Shown: positions 7,235-16,057, counted from the stretch's first letter. The stretch: 64,000 nucleotides of DNA from Streptomyces sp. NRRL WC-3618 (GCF_001280005.1 NZ_LGDW01000028.1:62001-126000), one strand, 5' to 3'. Translations and numbers: made by a program. Notes: generated by a model not told the origin, from the sequence alone.

Positions 7235-8071
7235 TCAGCCGGCTTCGAACGTGGCCGGGTCCGGTCCCGTTCGCCGGTCCTCGTTCAGCGCGCTGATCGC
7301 CGCGAGATCCTCGGTGTCCAGGCTGAAGTCGAAGACCTCGATGTTCTCCTTGATCCGGGACGGCGTCACGGACTTGGGGATCACCACGTTGCCCAACTGG
7401 AGATGCCAGCGCAGCACGATCTGGGCCGGTGTACGGCCGTGCTTCTGGGCGATGGCCACGATCGCGGGAACCTCCAGCAGGCCCTTGCCGGAGCCGAGCG
7501 GGGACCACGCCTCCGTGGCGATGCCCTGCTGCGCGTGGTACTCGCGGGCCGCGTGCTGCTGGAGGTGCGGGTGCAGCTCGATCTGGTTGACGGCCGGAAT
7601 GACCGACGTCTCGGCGAGGAGCCGGTCGAGGTGCTCCGGAAGGAAGTTGGAGACGCCGATGGACCGGGCGCGGCCGTCCGCGGCGAGCTTCTCGAGCGCC
7701 TTGTACGTGTCGACGTACTTGTTCTTGGCCGGCTGCGGCCAGTGGATCAGATACAGGTCCACGTATTCCAGGCCGAGCTTCTCCAGGGACGTGTCGAAGG
7801 CGCGGAGGGTGGACTCGTAACCCTGGTCGCTGTTCCAGAGCTTGGTGGTGACGAAGAGGTCCTCGCGGGCGACGCCGGACACGGCGATGGCCTTGCCGGT
7901 GCCCTCTTCGTTGCCGTAGATCGCCGCTGTGTCGATGCTGCGGTACCCGGTCTCCAGCGCGGTGGCGACCGCCCGCTCCGCCTCGTCGTCCGGCACCTGC
8001 CAGACGCCGAAGCCCAGCTGGGGCATCTCGACGCCGTTGTTCAGAATGATCGGGGGGACCTTGCTGCTCAC
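7235..8071 (-). CDS. Aldo/keto reductase (2,5-diketo-gluconate reductase-like)
   Basis: 278 aa from a GTG at 8071 (GTG AGC AGC). The TIM barrel carries the family tetrad: Asp and Tyr in RSIDTAAIYGNEEGTG, Lys in VTTKLWNSDQGY and His in DLYLIHWPQP. The NADPH-binding end has IPKSVTPSRIKENIEVFDF. It is close to the AKR5-type enzymes that reduce keto sugars, methylglyoxal and similar carbonyls with NADPH. It is a single-gene transcript closed by a terminator. A TetR-type palindrome lies about 100 bp upstream with no TetR gene beside it. Confidence 0.93.
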   Translation of the reverse strand: MSSKVPPIILNNGVEMPQLGFGVWQVPDDEAERAVATALETGYRSIDTAAIYGNEEGTGKAIAVSGVAREDLFVTTKLWNSDQGYESTLRAFDTSLEKLGLEYVDLYLIHWPQPAKNKYVDTYKALEKLAADGRARSIGVSNFLPEHLDRLLAETSVIPAVNQIELHPHLQQHAAREYHAQQGIATEAWSPLGSGKGLLEVPAIVAIAQKHGRTPAQIVLRWHLQLGNVVIPKSVTPSRIKENIEVFDFSLDTEDLAAISALNEDRRTGPDPATFEAG

Positions 8072-8168
8072 GAGCTCTCGATCCTTCAGTCGTCGGGTGG
8101 GATGCCCATCGTACGATCACAAACCCCGCCGTATCCCGTGGCGCATCCCCGCCGGAGAGTCCGTTCGA

Positions 8169-8186
8169 ACTGACTGGCTAGTCAGT
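8169..8186. promoter_or_regulatory. TetR-type inverted repeat in divergent region
   Basis: ACTGACT-GGCT-AGTCAGT is a perfect 7-4-7 inverted repeat, similar in style to many TetR-family operators. It is about 100 bp upstream of the aldo/keto reductase and about 200 bp upstream of the polysaccharide-lyase-like gene. A smaller palindrome, ATCGTACGAT, sits at 8108-8117. Confidence 0.5.
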
Positions 8187-8387
8187 ACCGGAGGCGGGAA
8201 TGGCCGAAAACGCATCCGGGATCAGCGGTCCGGACCATTGACCGCCGGGCTCCCGTACCGCGACGCTGGATCGCGCCGGCGAACGAGTTGGTGAACTCGG
8301 TGCAGCCATGTGAACAGTCGGTCGGCGAGAGATCCGGCCAGGCCCCCGAATCAAACGACATTCACAAACCGCGAGGTGATCAGTGTC

Positions 8388-9179
8388 ATGAGCACATCCA
8401 GAAGGGCGATGCTGGGTGCCGTCCTCGGCGGGGCCGCAGGAGCGGCCACCGGTCTGCCGACCGCCACCACCGCACACGCCGCCTCCTGGCAGCAGAAGTG
8501 GGCCCCGTCGGCGAGCGCCGACGGCCTCGGCGCCTTCGAGACCGTCGAGGACGACCGCGCCGACTCCCACCCCGCCGCACACCCGCACATCTACGCCACC
8601 GGCGACAACTGGCGCTTCAACATCCACACCGTCGACCGCGACACCTCGACCGACCGCCAGCGCCAGGAGGTCACCGGTCTGCGCAACGGAAGCGGCGGCA
8701 ACTACCCCAAGTGGACGGAGGGTCAGACCTGGCGGGTCACCTACTCGATGTACATCCCGAGCTCGCTCAGGGCGACCACCACCTTCACCCACATCATGCA
8801 GATGAAGCAGCCGGGCAACGGCACCTCACCGCTCGTCGTGCAGTCGCTGCGCCGGGTGAACGGCGTGCAGACCATCGAACTCAAGCTGGCCGTCGACGAC
8901 ATCCTGGTCGGCCGCACGAACCTGGAACCGCTGCACGACAGGTGGACCGACGTCGACTTCCAGATCAAGGTCGGCAACGGCTCGGCGGGCACGGTCCGCT
9001 GGATCCTCAAGTCCGGTGGCTCCACCGTGATCGACGCCTCGAAGACCGGCGTCGACACCTTCCTGGCCGACCGTGTACGCCCCAAGTGGGGCATCTACCG
9101 CTCCCTCGGCGACACCTCCGGATCCCTGCGCGACACCTACCTTCTGCTCACCAACCTCCGTGGCTACCAATTGATCTGA
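8388..9179 (+). CDS. Tat-exported polysaccharide-lyase-like jelly-roll protein
   Basis: 263 aa from the ATG at 8388, preceded by GAGGTGA. The start MSTSRRAMLGAVLGGAAGAA is a twin-arginine signal, cleaved near TTAHAAS. The mature part is beta-rich with WRVTYSMYIPSSL, TTFTHIMQMKQPGNG, VNGVQTIELKLAVDD and DRVRPKWGIYRSLGDTSGS, a layout I associate with jelly-roll polysaccharide lyases (PL20 glucuronan lyase or the heparin-lyase-I-like clan). It probably depolymerises a uronic-acid-containing glycan outside the cell; exact family and substrate are uncertain. It is convergent with the acyl-CoA ligase gene. Confidence 0.72.
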   Translation: MSTSRRAMLGAVLGGAAGAATGLPTATTAHAASWQQKWAPSASADGLGAFETVEDDRADSHPAAHPHIYATGDNWRFNIHTVDRDTSTDRQRQEVTGLRNGSGGNYPKWTEGQTWRVTYSMYIPSSLRATTTFTHIMQMKQPGNGTSPLVVQSLRRVNGVQTIELKLAVDDILVGRTNLEPLHDRWTDVDFQIKVGNGSAGTVRWILKSGGSTVIDASKTGVDTFLADRVRPKWGIYRSLGDTSGSLRDTYLLLTNLRGYQLI

Positions 9180-9214
9180 GGGTTCGTCAGCCATGAGACC
9201 CGCACCGCGGGAGG

Positions 9215-11041
9215 TCAGGCCCGGTACAGGGCCTCGACCTCCTTCGCGTACGCCTTCTCGATCGCCCCGCGCTTCAGTTTCAGGGACGGGGTGAGCAGAC
9301 CGTGTTCCTCGGTGAACGGCTGGGCCAGGATGCGGAACGTACGGATCGACTCCGCCTTGGAGACCAGGGTGTTCGCCGCGACCACCGCACGCCGCACCTC
9401 CTTCTCCAGGTCCGCGTCGCGGACCAGTTCCGTCGGGGTCAGCTGCGGTTTGCGGCGCATCGTGAGCCAGTGCTCGACCGCCTCGTGGTCCAGGGTGATC
9501 AGGGCGGCGATGTACGGGCGGTCGTTGCCGACCAGGATGCACTGGGCGACCAGGGGATGGTCCCGGACGCGTTCCTCCAGGCCCCCCGGGGAGACGCTCT
9601 TGCCGCCCGACGTCACCAGGATCTCCTTCTTGCGCCCGGTGATCGTGAGGAAGCCGTCCTCGTCGAGGGAGCCCAGATCGCCGGTGGCCAGCCAGCCGTC
9701 GTGCAGGGTCGCGTCCGTCGCCTTCTGGTTGTTCAGATAGCCCTGGAAGACGTTGTCGCCGCGCAGCCAGATCTCGCCGTCCTCCGCGATGTGCACGGTC
9801 ATGCCCGGAATGGCCTGGCCGACCGTGCCGTAGCGGGTGCGCTCGGGCGGGTTCGCGGTGGCCGCCGCCGTCGTCTCGGTGAGGCCGTAGCCCTCGTAGA
9901 TGTGGACGCCCGCGCCCGCGAAGAACAGGCCGAGCCGCCGGTCCATCCCCGAACCGCCCGTCATGGCGTGCCGTACCCGCCCGCCCATCGCGGCCCGGAT
10001 CTTGGAGTACACGAGCTTCTCGAACAGCTGGTGCTGCATCCGCAGGCTCGCCGACGGACCGGGACCCAGGTCCCAGGCCTTCTCCTCCATGGCCTCCGCG
10101 TAGCGCACCGCGACCTCGACGGCCTTCTCGAAGGGACCGGACCTGCCCTCCCGCTCGGCCTTGCGGCGGGCCGCGTTGAACACCTTCTCGAAGATATACG
10201 GCACGCCGAGGAAGAACGTCGGCCGGAAAGCGGCGAGGTCGGGCAGCAGAGCCGCCGCGTTCAGTTGCGGCTGGTGGCCGAAACGCACCCCGCCACGGAT
10301 CGCGGCCACCTGCACCATCCGGCCGAAAACATGCGCGAGGGGGAGGAAGAGGAGGGTCGCCGCCTCGTCGCCTTTGCGGGAGTGGAACACCGGTTCCCAG
10401 CGCTCGATCACGGTGTCCGCCTCGAACATGAAGTTCGCGTGGGTGATGACACAGCCCTTGGGGCGGCCCGTGGTGCCGGAGGTGTAGATGATCGTCGCCG
10501 TCGACTCCGGGGTGACCGCGAGCCGGTGCCGGTGCACCGTCTCGTCGTCGAGGTGCGCGCCGGCCTCGTACAGCTCCTGCACGGCGCCCACGTCGAGCTG
10601 CCACAGCTGCTGGAGCCGGGGCAGCCGGTCGATGACCGTGGCGATGGTCATCGCGTGGTCCTCGTGCTCCACCATCGCCGCCGTCACCTCGGCGTCGTAC
10701 AGCATCCAGAAGACCTGCTCGGCCGAGGACGTCGGATAGACCGGCACCACCTGCGCGCCGATCGTCCACAGCGCGTAGTCGAAGAGCGTCCACTCGTAGC
10801 GTGTACGGGACATGATCGCGACCCGGTCCCCGAACCGGATGCCCTGCGCGAGCAGGCCCTTGGCGAGGGCGAGGACCTCGTCGCGGAACTCGCCCGCGGT
10901 CACGTCCCGCCACTGGCCGGCCTCGTCCTTGCGGCCGAGCGCGACACGGAGGGGGTCTTCCAGGGCATGTTCGAACACCACGTCGGCCAGTCCGCCCACA
11001 GGCGGCGCCAACGCCAGTGGAGGGTTGGTGAATTCGCGCAA
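9215..11041 (-). CDS. Long-chain acyl-CoA synthetase (AMP-binding, FadD type)
   Basis: 608 aa from a TTG at 11041. That start is preferred because AGGAG lies five bases upstream and the product then begins MREFTNPPLALAPP; the frame is open further upstream without family character. Adenylate-forming motifs are clear: TIIYTSGTTGRPKGCVITH (phosphate loop), YGLTETTAA, WLATGDLGSLDEDGF and TGRKKEILVTSGGKSVSPG. It activates a fatty acid with ATP to acyl-AMP and then acyl-CoA. It is monocistronic and convergent with the lyase-like gene. Chain-length preference cannot be read. Confidence 0.92.
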   Translation of the reverse strand: MREFTNPPLALAPPVGGLADVVFEHALEDPLRVALGRKDEAGQWRDVTAGEFRDEVLALAKGLLAQGIRFGDRVAIMSRTRYEWTLFDYALWTIGAQVVPVYPTSSAEQVFWMLYDAEVTAAMVEHEDHAMTIATVIDRLPRLQQLWQLDVGAVQELYEAGAHLDDETVHRHRLAVTPESTATIIYTSGTTGRPKGCVITHANFMFEADTVIERWEPVFHSRKGDEAATLLFLPLAHVFGRMVQVAAIRGGVRFGHQPQLNAAALLPDLAAFRPTFFLGVPYIFEKVFNAARRKAEREGRSGPFEKAVEVAVRYAEAMEEKAWDLGPGPSASLRMQHQLFEKLVYSKIRAAMGGRVRHAMTGGSGMDRRLGLFFAGAGVHIYEGYGLTETTAAATANPPERTRYGTVGQAIPGMTVHIAEDGEIWLRGDNVFQGYLNNQKATDATLHDGWLATGDLGSLDEDGFLTITGRKKEILVTSGGKSVSPGGLEERVRDHPLVAQCILVGNDRPYIAALITLDHEAVEHWLTMRRKPQLTPTELVRDADLEKEVRRAVVAANTLVSKAESIRTFRILAQPFTEEHGLLTPSLKLKRGAIEKAYAKEVEALYRA

Positions 11042-11158
11042 ACCCACTCCTAGTGACGCTTCGCACGGCGCCGTGAAAGCTACCCCACGGCCACGCATCG
11101 CGGGAGTGGGTACCAAGCCGAGTGGTGTACGGTTTCGGCGCTGTACCGGGGGGAGAAA

Positions 11159-11284
11159 ATGTGTCTGTATGGGTCGGGGGCGGACAGAATTTCTTGCGGG
11201 GAAGCGGGTTCCGGCCCGGTAATCTCCACCGAATCCGACCGACCCGCTCACCGCCCGCACCAGGCCTCTTGGGGCTCTCTTTAG
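11159..11284 (+). CDS. Possible 41-aa small protein
   Basis: An ATG at 11159 follows GGGGGGAGA closely and opens a 41-codon frame starting MCLYGSGADRISCGE and ending at a TAG, in the 286-bp gap between the divergent acyl-CoA ligase and the LysR gene. The ribosome site is good, but composition gives little support and I recognise no family. It could be a small protein or chance. Confidence 0.25.
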   Translation: MCLYGSGADRISCGEAGSGPVISTESDRPAHRPHQASWGSL

Positions 11285-11327
11285 GTTTCGGGGCGCACTG
11301 GTCGACTACCCGCGGTGACGGCGACGG

Positions 11328-12191
11328 TCATCGCCGGTGCAGTCGGTCCCCGCTGGTCAGGATCGCCGCGGCCAGCGCGTCCGCCGCGCTCTGGGCGGAC
11401 GTCCGACGGTGGCCGTGGACCAGGACGAAGTCGACCTTGCCCAGCTCCGGCAGCCCGGCCCGGTCGGGTACGCGGACCAGGCCGGGCGGGATCATCCCGC
11501 GCGAGTGCGCCATCACCCCGAGGCCCGCGCGGGCCGCAGCGATCAGCCCGTTGAGGCTGCCGCTGGTACAGGCGACGCGCCAGGCCCGCCCCTGCCGTTC
11601 CAGCGCCTCCATGGCGAGGGCGCGGGTGATGCCCGGCGGCGGGTACACGATCAGGGGCACCGGGCGGTCCGGGTCCAGGCGGAGCCGTTCCACACCGATC
11701 CACACCAGCTCGTCGTGCCAGACCGGCTCGCCCCTCGGATCCTCGGGGCGCCGCTTGGCCAGGACGAGGTCCAGTTTCCCGGCGGCCAGCCGCTCGTGAA
11801 GGGTGCCCGACAGCTCGACCGTCAGCTCCAGATCGACCTCGGGATGGTCGTACCGGAAGGCCTCCAGGATCTCCGGCAGCCGGGTCAGCACGAAGTCCTC
11901 CGAGGCGCCGAACCGCAGTCGGCCGCGCAGCCGCGTGCCCGTGAAGAACGCCGTCGCCTGGTCGTGCACCTCGAGGATCCGGCGGGCGAAACCGAGCATC
12001 GCCTCGCCGTCCTCGGTCAGCTCCACGGAGTGCGTGTCCCGGGAGAACAGCTGTCGTCCGGCCGCGTCCTCCAGGCGCCGCACATGCTGGCTGACCGTCG
12101 ACTGGCGCAGGCCGAGCCGCCGGGCGGCCTGCGTGAAGCTGAGCGTCTGGGCCACGGTCAGGAAGGTCCGCAGGTGAGAAGGGTCGTACAT
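11328..12191 (-). CDS. LysR-family transcriptional regulator
   Basis: 287 aa. An N-terminal winged HTH (about 1-60; FLTVAQTLSFTQAARRLGLR followed by STVSQHVRRLED) precedes a periplasmic-binding-like effector domain (about 90-285). It is divergent from an SBF-type transporter, the usual arrangement for a LysR protein that controls its neighbour. A perfect palindrome with the LysR T-N11-A form lies 20 bp before its start, so autoregulation and control of the transporter are likely. The effector is unknown. Confidence 0.93.
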   Translation of the reverse strand: MYDPSHLRTFLTVAQTLSFTQAARRLGLRQSTVSQHVRRLEDAAGRQLFSRDTHSVELTEDGEAMLGFARRILEVHDQATAFFTGTRLRGRLRFGASEDFVLTRLPEILEAFRYDHPEVDLELTVELSGTLHERLAAGKLDLVLAKRRPEDPRGEPVWHDELVWIGVERLRLDPDRPVPLIVYPPPGITRALAMEALERQGRAWRVACTSGSLNGLIAAARAGLGVMAHSRGMIPPGLVRVPDRAGLPELGKVDFVLVHGHRRTSAQSAADALAAAILTSGDRLHRR

Positions 12192-12210
12192 CTCTCCACG
12201 GTAACCGCTT

Positions 12211-12225
12211 ATCGCGAAACGCGAT
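12211..12225. promoter_or_regulatory. LysR-type box between lysR and transporter
   Basis: ATCGCG-AAA-CGCGAT is a perfect palindrome and contains T-N11-A (T12212 to A12224), the classical LysR recognition form. It lies 20 bp from the regulator start and 102 bp from the transporter start. Confidence 0.75.
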
Positions 12226-12326
12226 GACAGTCAGAGCGGTGTACGGGATTCCCGATCACGGACCCGAGGAGGACCATGAAAGCCGAGACAGGCCCGACCG
12301 TCCCCGTACCCGAGTAGTGGAGCACC

Positions 12327-13367
12327 GTGAAACGCCTGAAGTGGCCGAGCTGGATGCCGATCGACCCCTACATCCTGCTGTTGCTCGGGACAGTGGGCCT
12401 CGCCGCGCTCCTCCCGGCGCGCGGGACGGGCGCCGACGTCGCCTCGGGAGCCTCCACGGCGGCCATCGCCTTCCTCTTCTTCCTCTACGGCGCCCGTCTC
12501 TCCACTCGCGAAGCGCTGGAGGGACTGAAGCACTGGCGGCTGCACACCACGGTCCTCGTCTGTACGTTCGTCGTCTTCCCGCTGCTCGGCCTGGCCGCCC
12601 GCGGACTCGAACCCGCGTTCCTGACCCACGACCTCTACATCGGCCTGCTCTTCCTCACCCTCGTCCCGTCCACGATCCAGTCGTCGATCGCCTTCACCTC
12701 GATGGCCCGGGGCAATGTGCCCGCCGCGATCTGCGCGGGCTCCTTCTCGTCCCTCGTCGGCATCGTCGTCACCCCCCTGCTCGCGGCCACCCTGATCGGC
12801 GGCAGCGGCGGCGGCCTCTCGCTCGACTCGCTTCTCGAGATAGTGCTCCAACTGCTGGTCCCGTTCCTCGCCGGGCAGGTGCTCCGGCGCTGGATCGGCG
12901 GCTTCGTCACCCGGCACAAGAAGGTGCTCGGGCTGGTCGACCGGGGCTCGATCCTGCTCGTGGTCTACACCGCGTTCAGCGAGGGCGTGACCGAGGGCAT
13001 CTGGCACCAGGTCAGCCCGGCCCAGCTCGCCGGACTCATGGCCGTCGAGGCCGTACTCCTCGCGGTGATGCTGACGCTCACCTGGTACGGCGGCAAGGCG
13101 CTCGGTTTCAACCGGGAGGACCGGATCACGATCCAGTTCGCCGGCTCGAAGAAGTCCCTGGCGGCCGGACTGCCCATGGCGAGCGTCCTGTTCGGCGCAC
13201 AGGCCTCGCTGGCGGTACTGCCGCTGATGCTCTTCCACCAGATGCAGCTGATGGTGTGCGCGGTGATCGCCAAACGCCGCTCGAACGATCCGGTGACCAC
13301 CGAACAGGAAACGACGGAAGCCGAACGCCCAAAGGGCCGGGTGGGCGCTCGCGCCCCGCGCCCCTAG
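12327..13367 (+). CDS. Bile acid:sodium symporter-like (SBF/YfeH-type) membrane transporter
   Basis: 346 aa from a GTG at 12327 with GGAG upstream. About nine to ten hydrophobic helices are visible, beginning IDPYILLLLGTVGLAALLPA. The SBF-like core motifs TLVPSTIQSSIAFTSMARGN and FAGSKKSLAAGLPMASVLF are present, the latter typical of the YfeH/PF13593 subfamily. It should move an organic anion across the membrane, probably with sodium. The last residues (VGARAPRP) are encoded by the dispersed GC-rich repeat at 13351, so the tail is probably not ancestral. It is controlled by the divergent LysR gene. Confidence 0.9.
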   Translation: MKRLKWPSWMPIDPYILLLLGTVGLAALLPARGTGADVASGASTAAIAFLFFLYGARLSTREALEGLKHWRLHTTVLVCTFVVFPLLGLAARGLEPAFLTHDLYIGLLFLTLVPSTIQSSIAFTSMARGNVPAAICAGSFSSLVGIVVTPLLAATLIGGSGGGLSLDSLLEIVLQLLVPFLAGQVLRRWIGGFVTRHKKVLGLVDRGSILLVVYTAFSEGVTEGIWHQVSPAQLAGLMAVEAVLLAVMLTLTWYGGKALGFNREDRITIQFAGSKKSLAAGLPMASVLFGAQASLAVLPLMLFHQMQLMVCAVIAKRRSNDPVTTEQETTEAERPKGRVGARAPRP

Positions 13368-13398
13368 GGGCGCGGGGAACTGCGCGACCAGCCCCCAC
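13351..13398. repeat. Dispersed Streptomyces GC-rich repeat with hairpin
   Basis: GCGCCCC-TA-GGGGCGC forms a hairpin, followed by GGGGAACTGCGCGACCAGCC. The same tail occurs at 25050-25070. It overlaps the end of the SBF gene and probably terminates it, and it lies just before the convergent sialidase stop. Confidence 0.75.
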
Positions 13399-13421
13399 CG
13401 GGCCGGCGGCAAAAGGACCAC

Positions 13422-15311
13422 CTAGCTGGAGCTGACCTCGTCCAGCGGCAGCCGCACCACCGTGTCGCTCGTCGCCCTCTTCGCACCAGCCGTCGCCGAC
13501 ACGGACGCCGCCGACAGTTCGGGCGTGGTCAACGCCCGGTCCCACACCTGTACGTCGTCGATCGCGCCGCTGAAGTGCTGCAGGCTGTCCACCCGTTGCC
13601 CGATGTGCACCCCGAACCCCGAGTTGCGGCTGACCGAACCGGCCACGTCCGCCACACTCACCGCCGTACCGTCGACGAACAGGGTGAACTGGCCGCCGCC
13701 GCGACGCAGGGCGACAAAGTGCCACTGACCGTCGTTGTAGGTGCCCACCGAAGTCGCGGACGCCGTCCTGAGGGCCGACGCGCCGTCCCGGACCGTCATC
13801 AGGCCCCGGACGCGGTCGCTTGCGGGCTCGGCGCGCAGCCAGACCTGCGGCTGCGTGGAGCCGACCCCGCCCATCCACAGCAGCGGCCGGTCACCCGACG
13901 TCGCCGTGGTCCGGAACCAGAGGGCCACCGTGAAGTCCTTGGTGCCCAGGGGCAGCCGGTCGCTGTACGGGAGGCGTACGGCGTCGTCCACGCCGTCGAA
14001 CTCCAGTGCGCCGCCGCCGAACACGCCGGTGGTCTGCGTGGCGCCGCCGAGGACGGCGGCCGGACGGGCCTGCGGGGCCAGGTCCGGGGTGGTCGGGTCC
14101 GGGCCGCGCGCCGGTGTCAGCCAGTCCTGGGTGAAGCGGGCGAAGCGGATCTCGTCGCGGGCCTCGACGGTGCCACCCTCGTACATCAGGCCCACCGTCT
14201 CGCTGTCGATCTTCACCAGGTCGGAGTAGCCCGACCAGTCCCGGGTGACCACTGTGCCCCGGTCGACGCTGTCCCAGGTGCGCCCGCCGTCGTAGGAGGA
14301 GCGGATCATCATCGTGCGGCGCCGGTCGGGGTCGGCCGGGCAGGCCAGCAGGACGCGGGCGCCGAAGTCGACGGTGGAGCACTGGACCTGGGGCGCGTAG
14401 AGGTCGGGGAGGGCGCGGAACGGGGTGAGGAAGCTGCTGCCGCCGTCCGCGCTGAAGGCCTGGGTGCGGTGGCCGAGATCCGTCCCGTCCTGTTCGCGCC
14501 CGCTGACCAGGATCTGGCCGTCCGAGCGCTCGGTGAGCGTGAGCTCGGACGGTTTCTGCCGGAAGGTGCCGTCCGCCGCGATGGGCCAGCTGTCGGTGGC
14601 GCCGACCTTCCAGTGGTCGCCGCCGTCGTCGCTGTAGATCAGCGCGGCGTGGTTGGCGCTGATCCGAGTGCCTTCCCACGTCTCGGTGTTGACACCGAAG
14701 ACGAGCCGGCCCGCGTGCTCGCCCCGGGTGAGCTGGATGCCGTGGACGGGGCCCGTGGCGTACCAGGAGTTCCACTCGGCCGGCATGATCTCGGCGCTCA
14801 GGTCGCGCGGCTGGGACCAGGTCACCCCGTCGTCGTCGCTGTACCGCAGATGGGGGCTGCGGTCACAGGGGACCGGGCAGTTGCCGCCGCCCCGGCCCGT
14901 GTTCCAGCTCTCCGCGAGGATGACACGGCCGGTCTCCCGGTCCACGATCGGCGTCGGATTGCCGTGCGTGTCGACCCCGCCGTCGTCGACGACCTGGACC
15001 GGGCCCCAGGTCCGCCCGTCGTCGGTCGACCGCTTGACGACGATATCGATGTCACCGGCGTCCCCGCAGTTGTCCTTGCGTCCCTCGGCGAAGGCCAGCA
15101 GCGTGCCCTTCAGGGTCCGGACGATCGCGGGGATCCGGTAGCAGGAGTAGCCGGGGTCCTGGGAGGCCCGGAAGAGCACCTGCTGCTCGAACGTGGCCGT
15201 CGGGGTCGCCTGGTCGGCGCCTGCGGGGCTCGGCTGCGCGAGCAGCAGAGCGGCCGTGGTGAACACGGCCGTGAGGGTGAATCTGAGACGTGCGGGAAGA
15301 CTTGACGGCAT
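13422..15311 (-). CDS. Secreted exo-alpha-sialidase (GH33) with C-terminal LamG/concanavalin-like domain
   Basis: 629 aa with a signal peptide (about 1-32, ending SPAGADQ). The six-bladed sialidase propeller shows the YRIP motif (CYRIPAIVRT; Arg of the catalytic triad) and several Asp boxes: STDDGRTWG, SDDDGVTWS, SDDGGDHWK, SADGGSSF and SYDGGRTWD. The probable nucleophile Tyr is in DWSGYSDLV. A jelly-roll LamG-like domain follows (about 430-600, DGVDDAVRLPYSD to GAIDDVQVWDR). It should release terminal sialic acids from glycoconjugates outside the cell, the C-terminal domain aiding binding. No sialic-acid catabolic genes are in the window. 15-bp-phased repeats lie upstream. Confidence 0.95.
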   Translation of the reverse strand: MPSSLPARLRFTLTAVFTTAALLLAQPSPAGADQATPTATFEQQVLFRASQDPGYSCYRIPAIVRTLKGTLLAFAEGRKDNCGDAGDIDIVVKRSTDDGRTWGPVQVVDDGGVDTHGNPTPIVDRETGRVILAESWNTGRGGGNCPVPCDRSPHLRYSDDDGVTWSQPRDLSAEIMPAEWNSWYATGPVHGIQLTRGEHAGRLVFGVNTETWEGTRISANHAALIYSDDGGDHWKVGATDSWPIAADGTFRQKPSELTLTERSDGQILVSGREQDGTDLGHRTQAFSADGGSSFLTPFRALPDLYAPQVQCSTVDFGARVLLACPADPDRRRTMMIRSSYDGGRTWDSVDRGTVVTRDWSGYSDLVKIDSETVGLMYEGGTVEARDEIRFARFTQDWLTPARGPDPTTPDLAPQARPAAVLGGATQTTGVFGGGALEFDGVDDAVRLPYSDRLPLGTKDFTVALWFRTTATSGDRPLLWMGGVGSTQPQVWLRAEPASDRVRGLMTVRDGASALRTASATSVGTYNDGQWHFVALRRGGGQFTLFVDGTAVSVADVAGSVSRNSGFGVHIGQRVDSLQHFSGAIDDVQVWDRALTTPELSAASVSATAGAKRATSDTVVRLPLDEVSSS

Positions 15312-15329
15312 GTACGGCCCTGCCCTTCA

Positions 15330-15420
15330 ACGTCTGGACTTCATGCGTCTGGAATTCAGAGTTCGTGACTTCAGAGGTCTGGACATCTGAACAATCGGGC
15401 ATCCGGAAATCTGGACATCC
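15330..15420. repeat. Degenerate repeats phased by about 15 bp upstream of the sialidase gene
   Basis: TCTGGA occurs at 15333, 15348, 15378 and 15410, with a variant TCCGGA at 15402. The spacings are 15, 30 and 32 bp, and each copy is usually followed by A(C/A)TTC or CATC. The region is 20-110 bp before the sialidase start. It could be a multi-site operator or a decayed tandem array. Confidence 0.5.
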
Positions 15421-15545
15421 TACGTCCAACGGGCGTGCATCAGACGGTAGTTGGATGCTCAGCCGCCCCACAAGAACCGCGTGTCGCGGGTTCAGGACAA
15501 CCTTGCTATTCGGCCGTACGCGATCACAGCGCTCCTCCGCAGAAC

Positions 15546-15592
15546 CGTTGGGAGATCCAACGATAAACGTATAACCGTTGGAAGGTCCAATG
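15546..15592. promoter_or_regulatory. Twin operator for the adjacent MarR regulator
   Basis: CGTTGG-gagat-CCAACG (15546-15562) and CGTTGG-aaggt-CCAATG (15576-15592) are two matching palindromes exactly 30 bp apart, ending 21 bp before the MarR start. Related TCCAAC/GTTGGA half sites occur at 15425 and 15450. This strongly suggests autoregulation. Confidence 0.75.
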
Positions 15593-15613
15593 ATTATTGG
15601 CTAGTCTTTTCGT

Positions 15614-16045
15614 ATGTCTGTCGAACTTCGTTCCATACGGGTCCTCCCCAGCTGGATCCTGGGGAGGGCCGCCGACCGTGGGCGGGCGCTCGTCGCCGCC
15701 GCACTGGCCGGTGAAGGGCTGAAGATGTGGCACCACGTGGTGCTCTCCGCCGTCGCGGAGCTGGGCCCTGTCGCGCAGGCCGAACTGGTGCGCGGGGTGG
15801 GGCTCGACGCCAAGGACATGGTCGGCGTCCTCAATGACCTCCAGGCCGCCGGACTGGTCGTACGCGCACCCGATCCGCACGACCGGCGCAAGAACGCGGT
15901 GACGGTCACGGCGGCGGGACGACGGCTGCTGGCCCGCTGCGAACGGGCCGCGCGCAAGGCCAACGACGAGCTGCTGGCACCGCTCACGGGCGTGGAACGC
16001 GAGCTGCTGACGGCTCTGCTCACCCGGGTCGCGGGCACCGGGTGA
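15614..16045 (+). CDS. MarR-family transcriptional regulator
   Basis: 143 aa. The winged-helix core is visible as VAQAELVRGVGLDAKDMVGV followed by LNDLQAAGLVVRAPDPHDRRKNA, including the conserved DxR of the wing. It has no recognisable Shine-Dalgarno sequence, and the second operator palindrome ends only 21 bp upstream, so the transcript may be leaderless or nearly so. It is adjacent to and divergent from the sialidase gene, which it might also control; the ligand is unknown. Confidence 0.9.
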   Translation: MSVELRSIRVLPSWILGRAADRGRALVAAALAGEGLKMWHHVVLSAVAELGPVAQAELVRGVGLDAKDMVGVLNDLQAAGLVVRAPDPHDRRKNAVTVTAAGRRLLARCERAARKANDELLAPLTGVERELLTALLTRVAGTG

Positions 16046-16057
16046 CGAACGAGCCGG

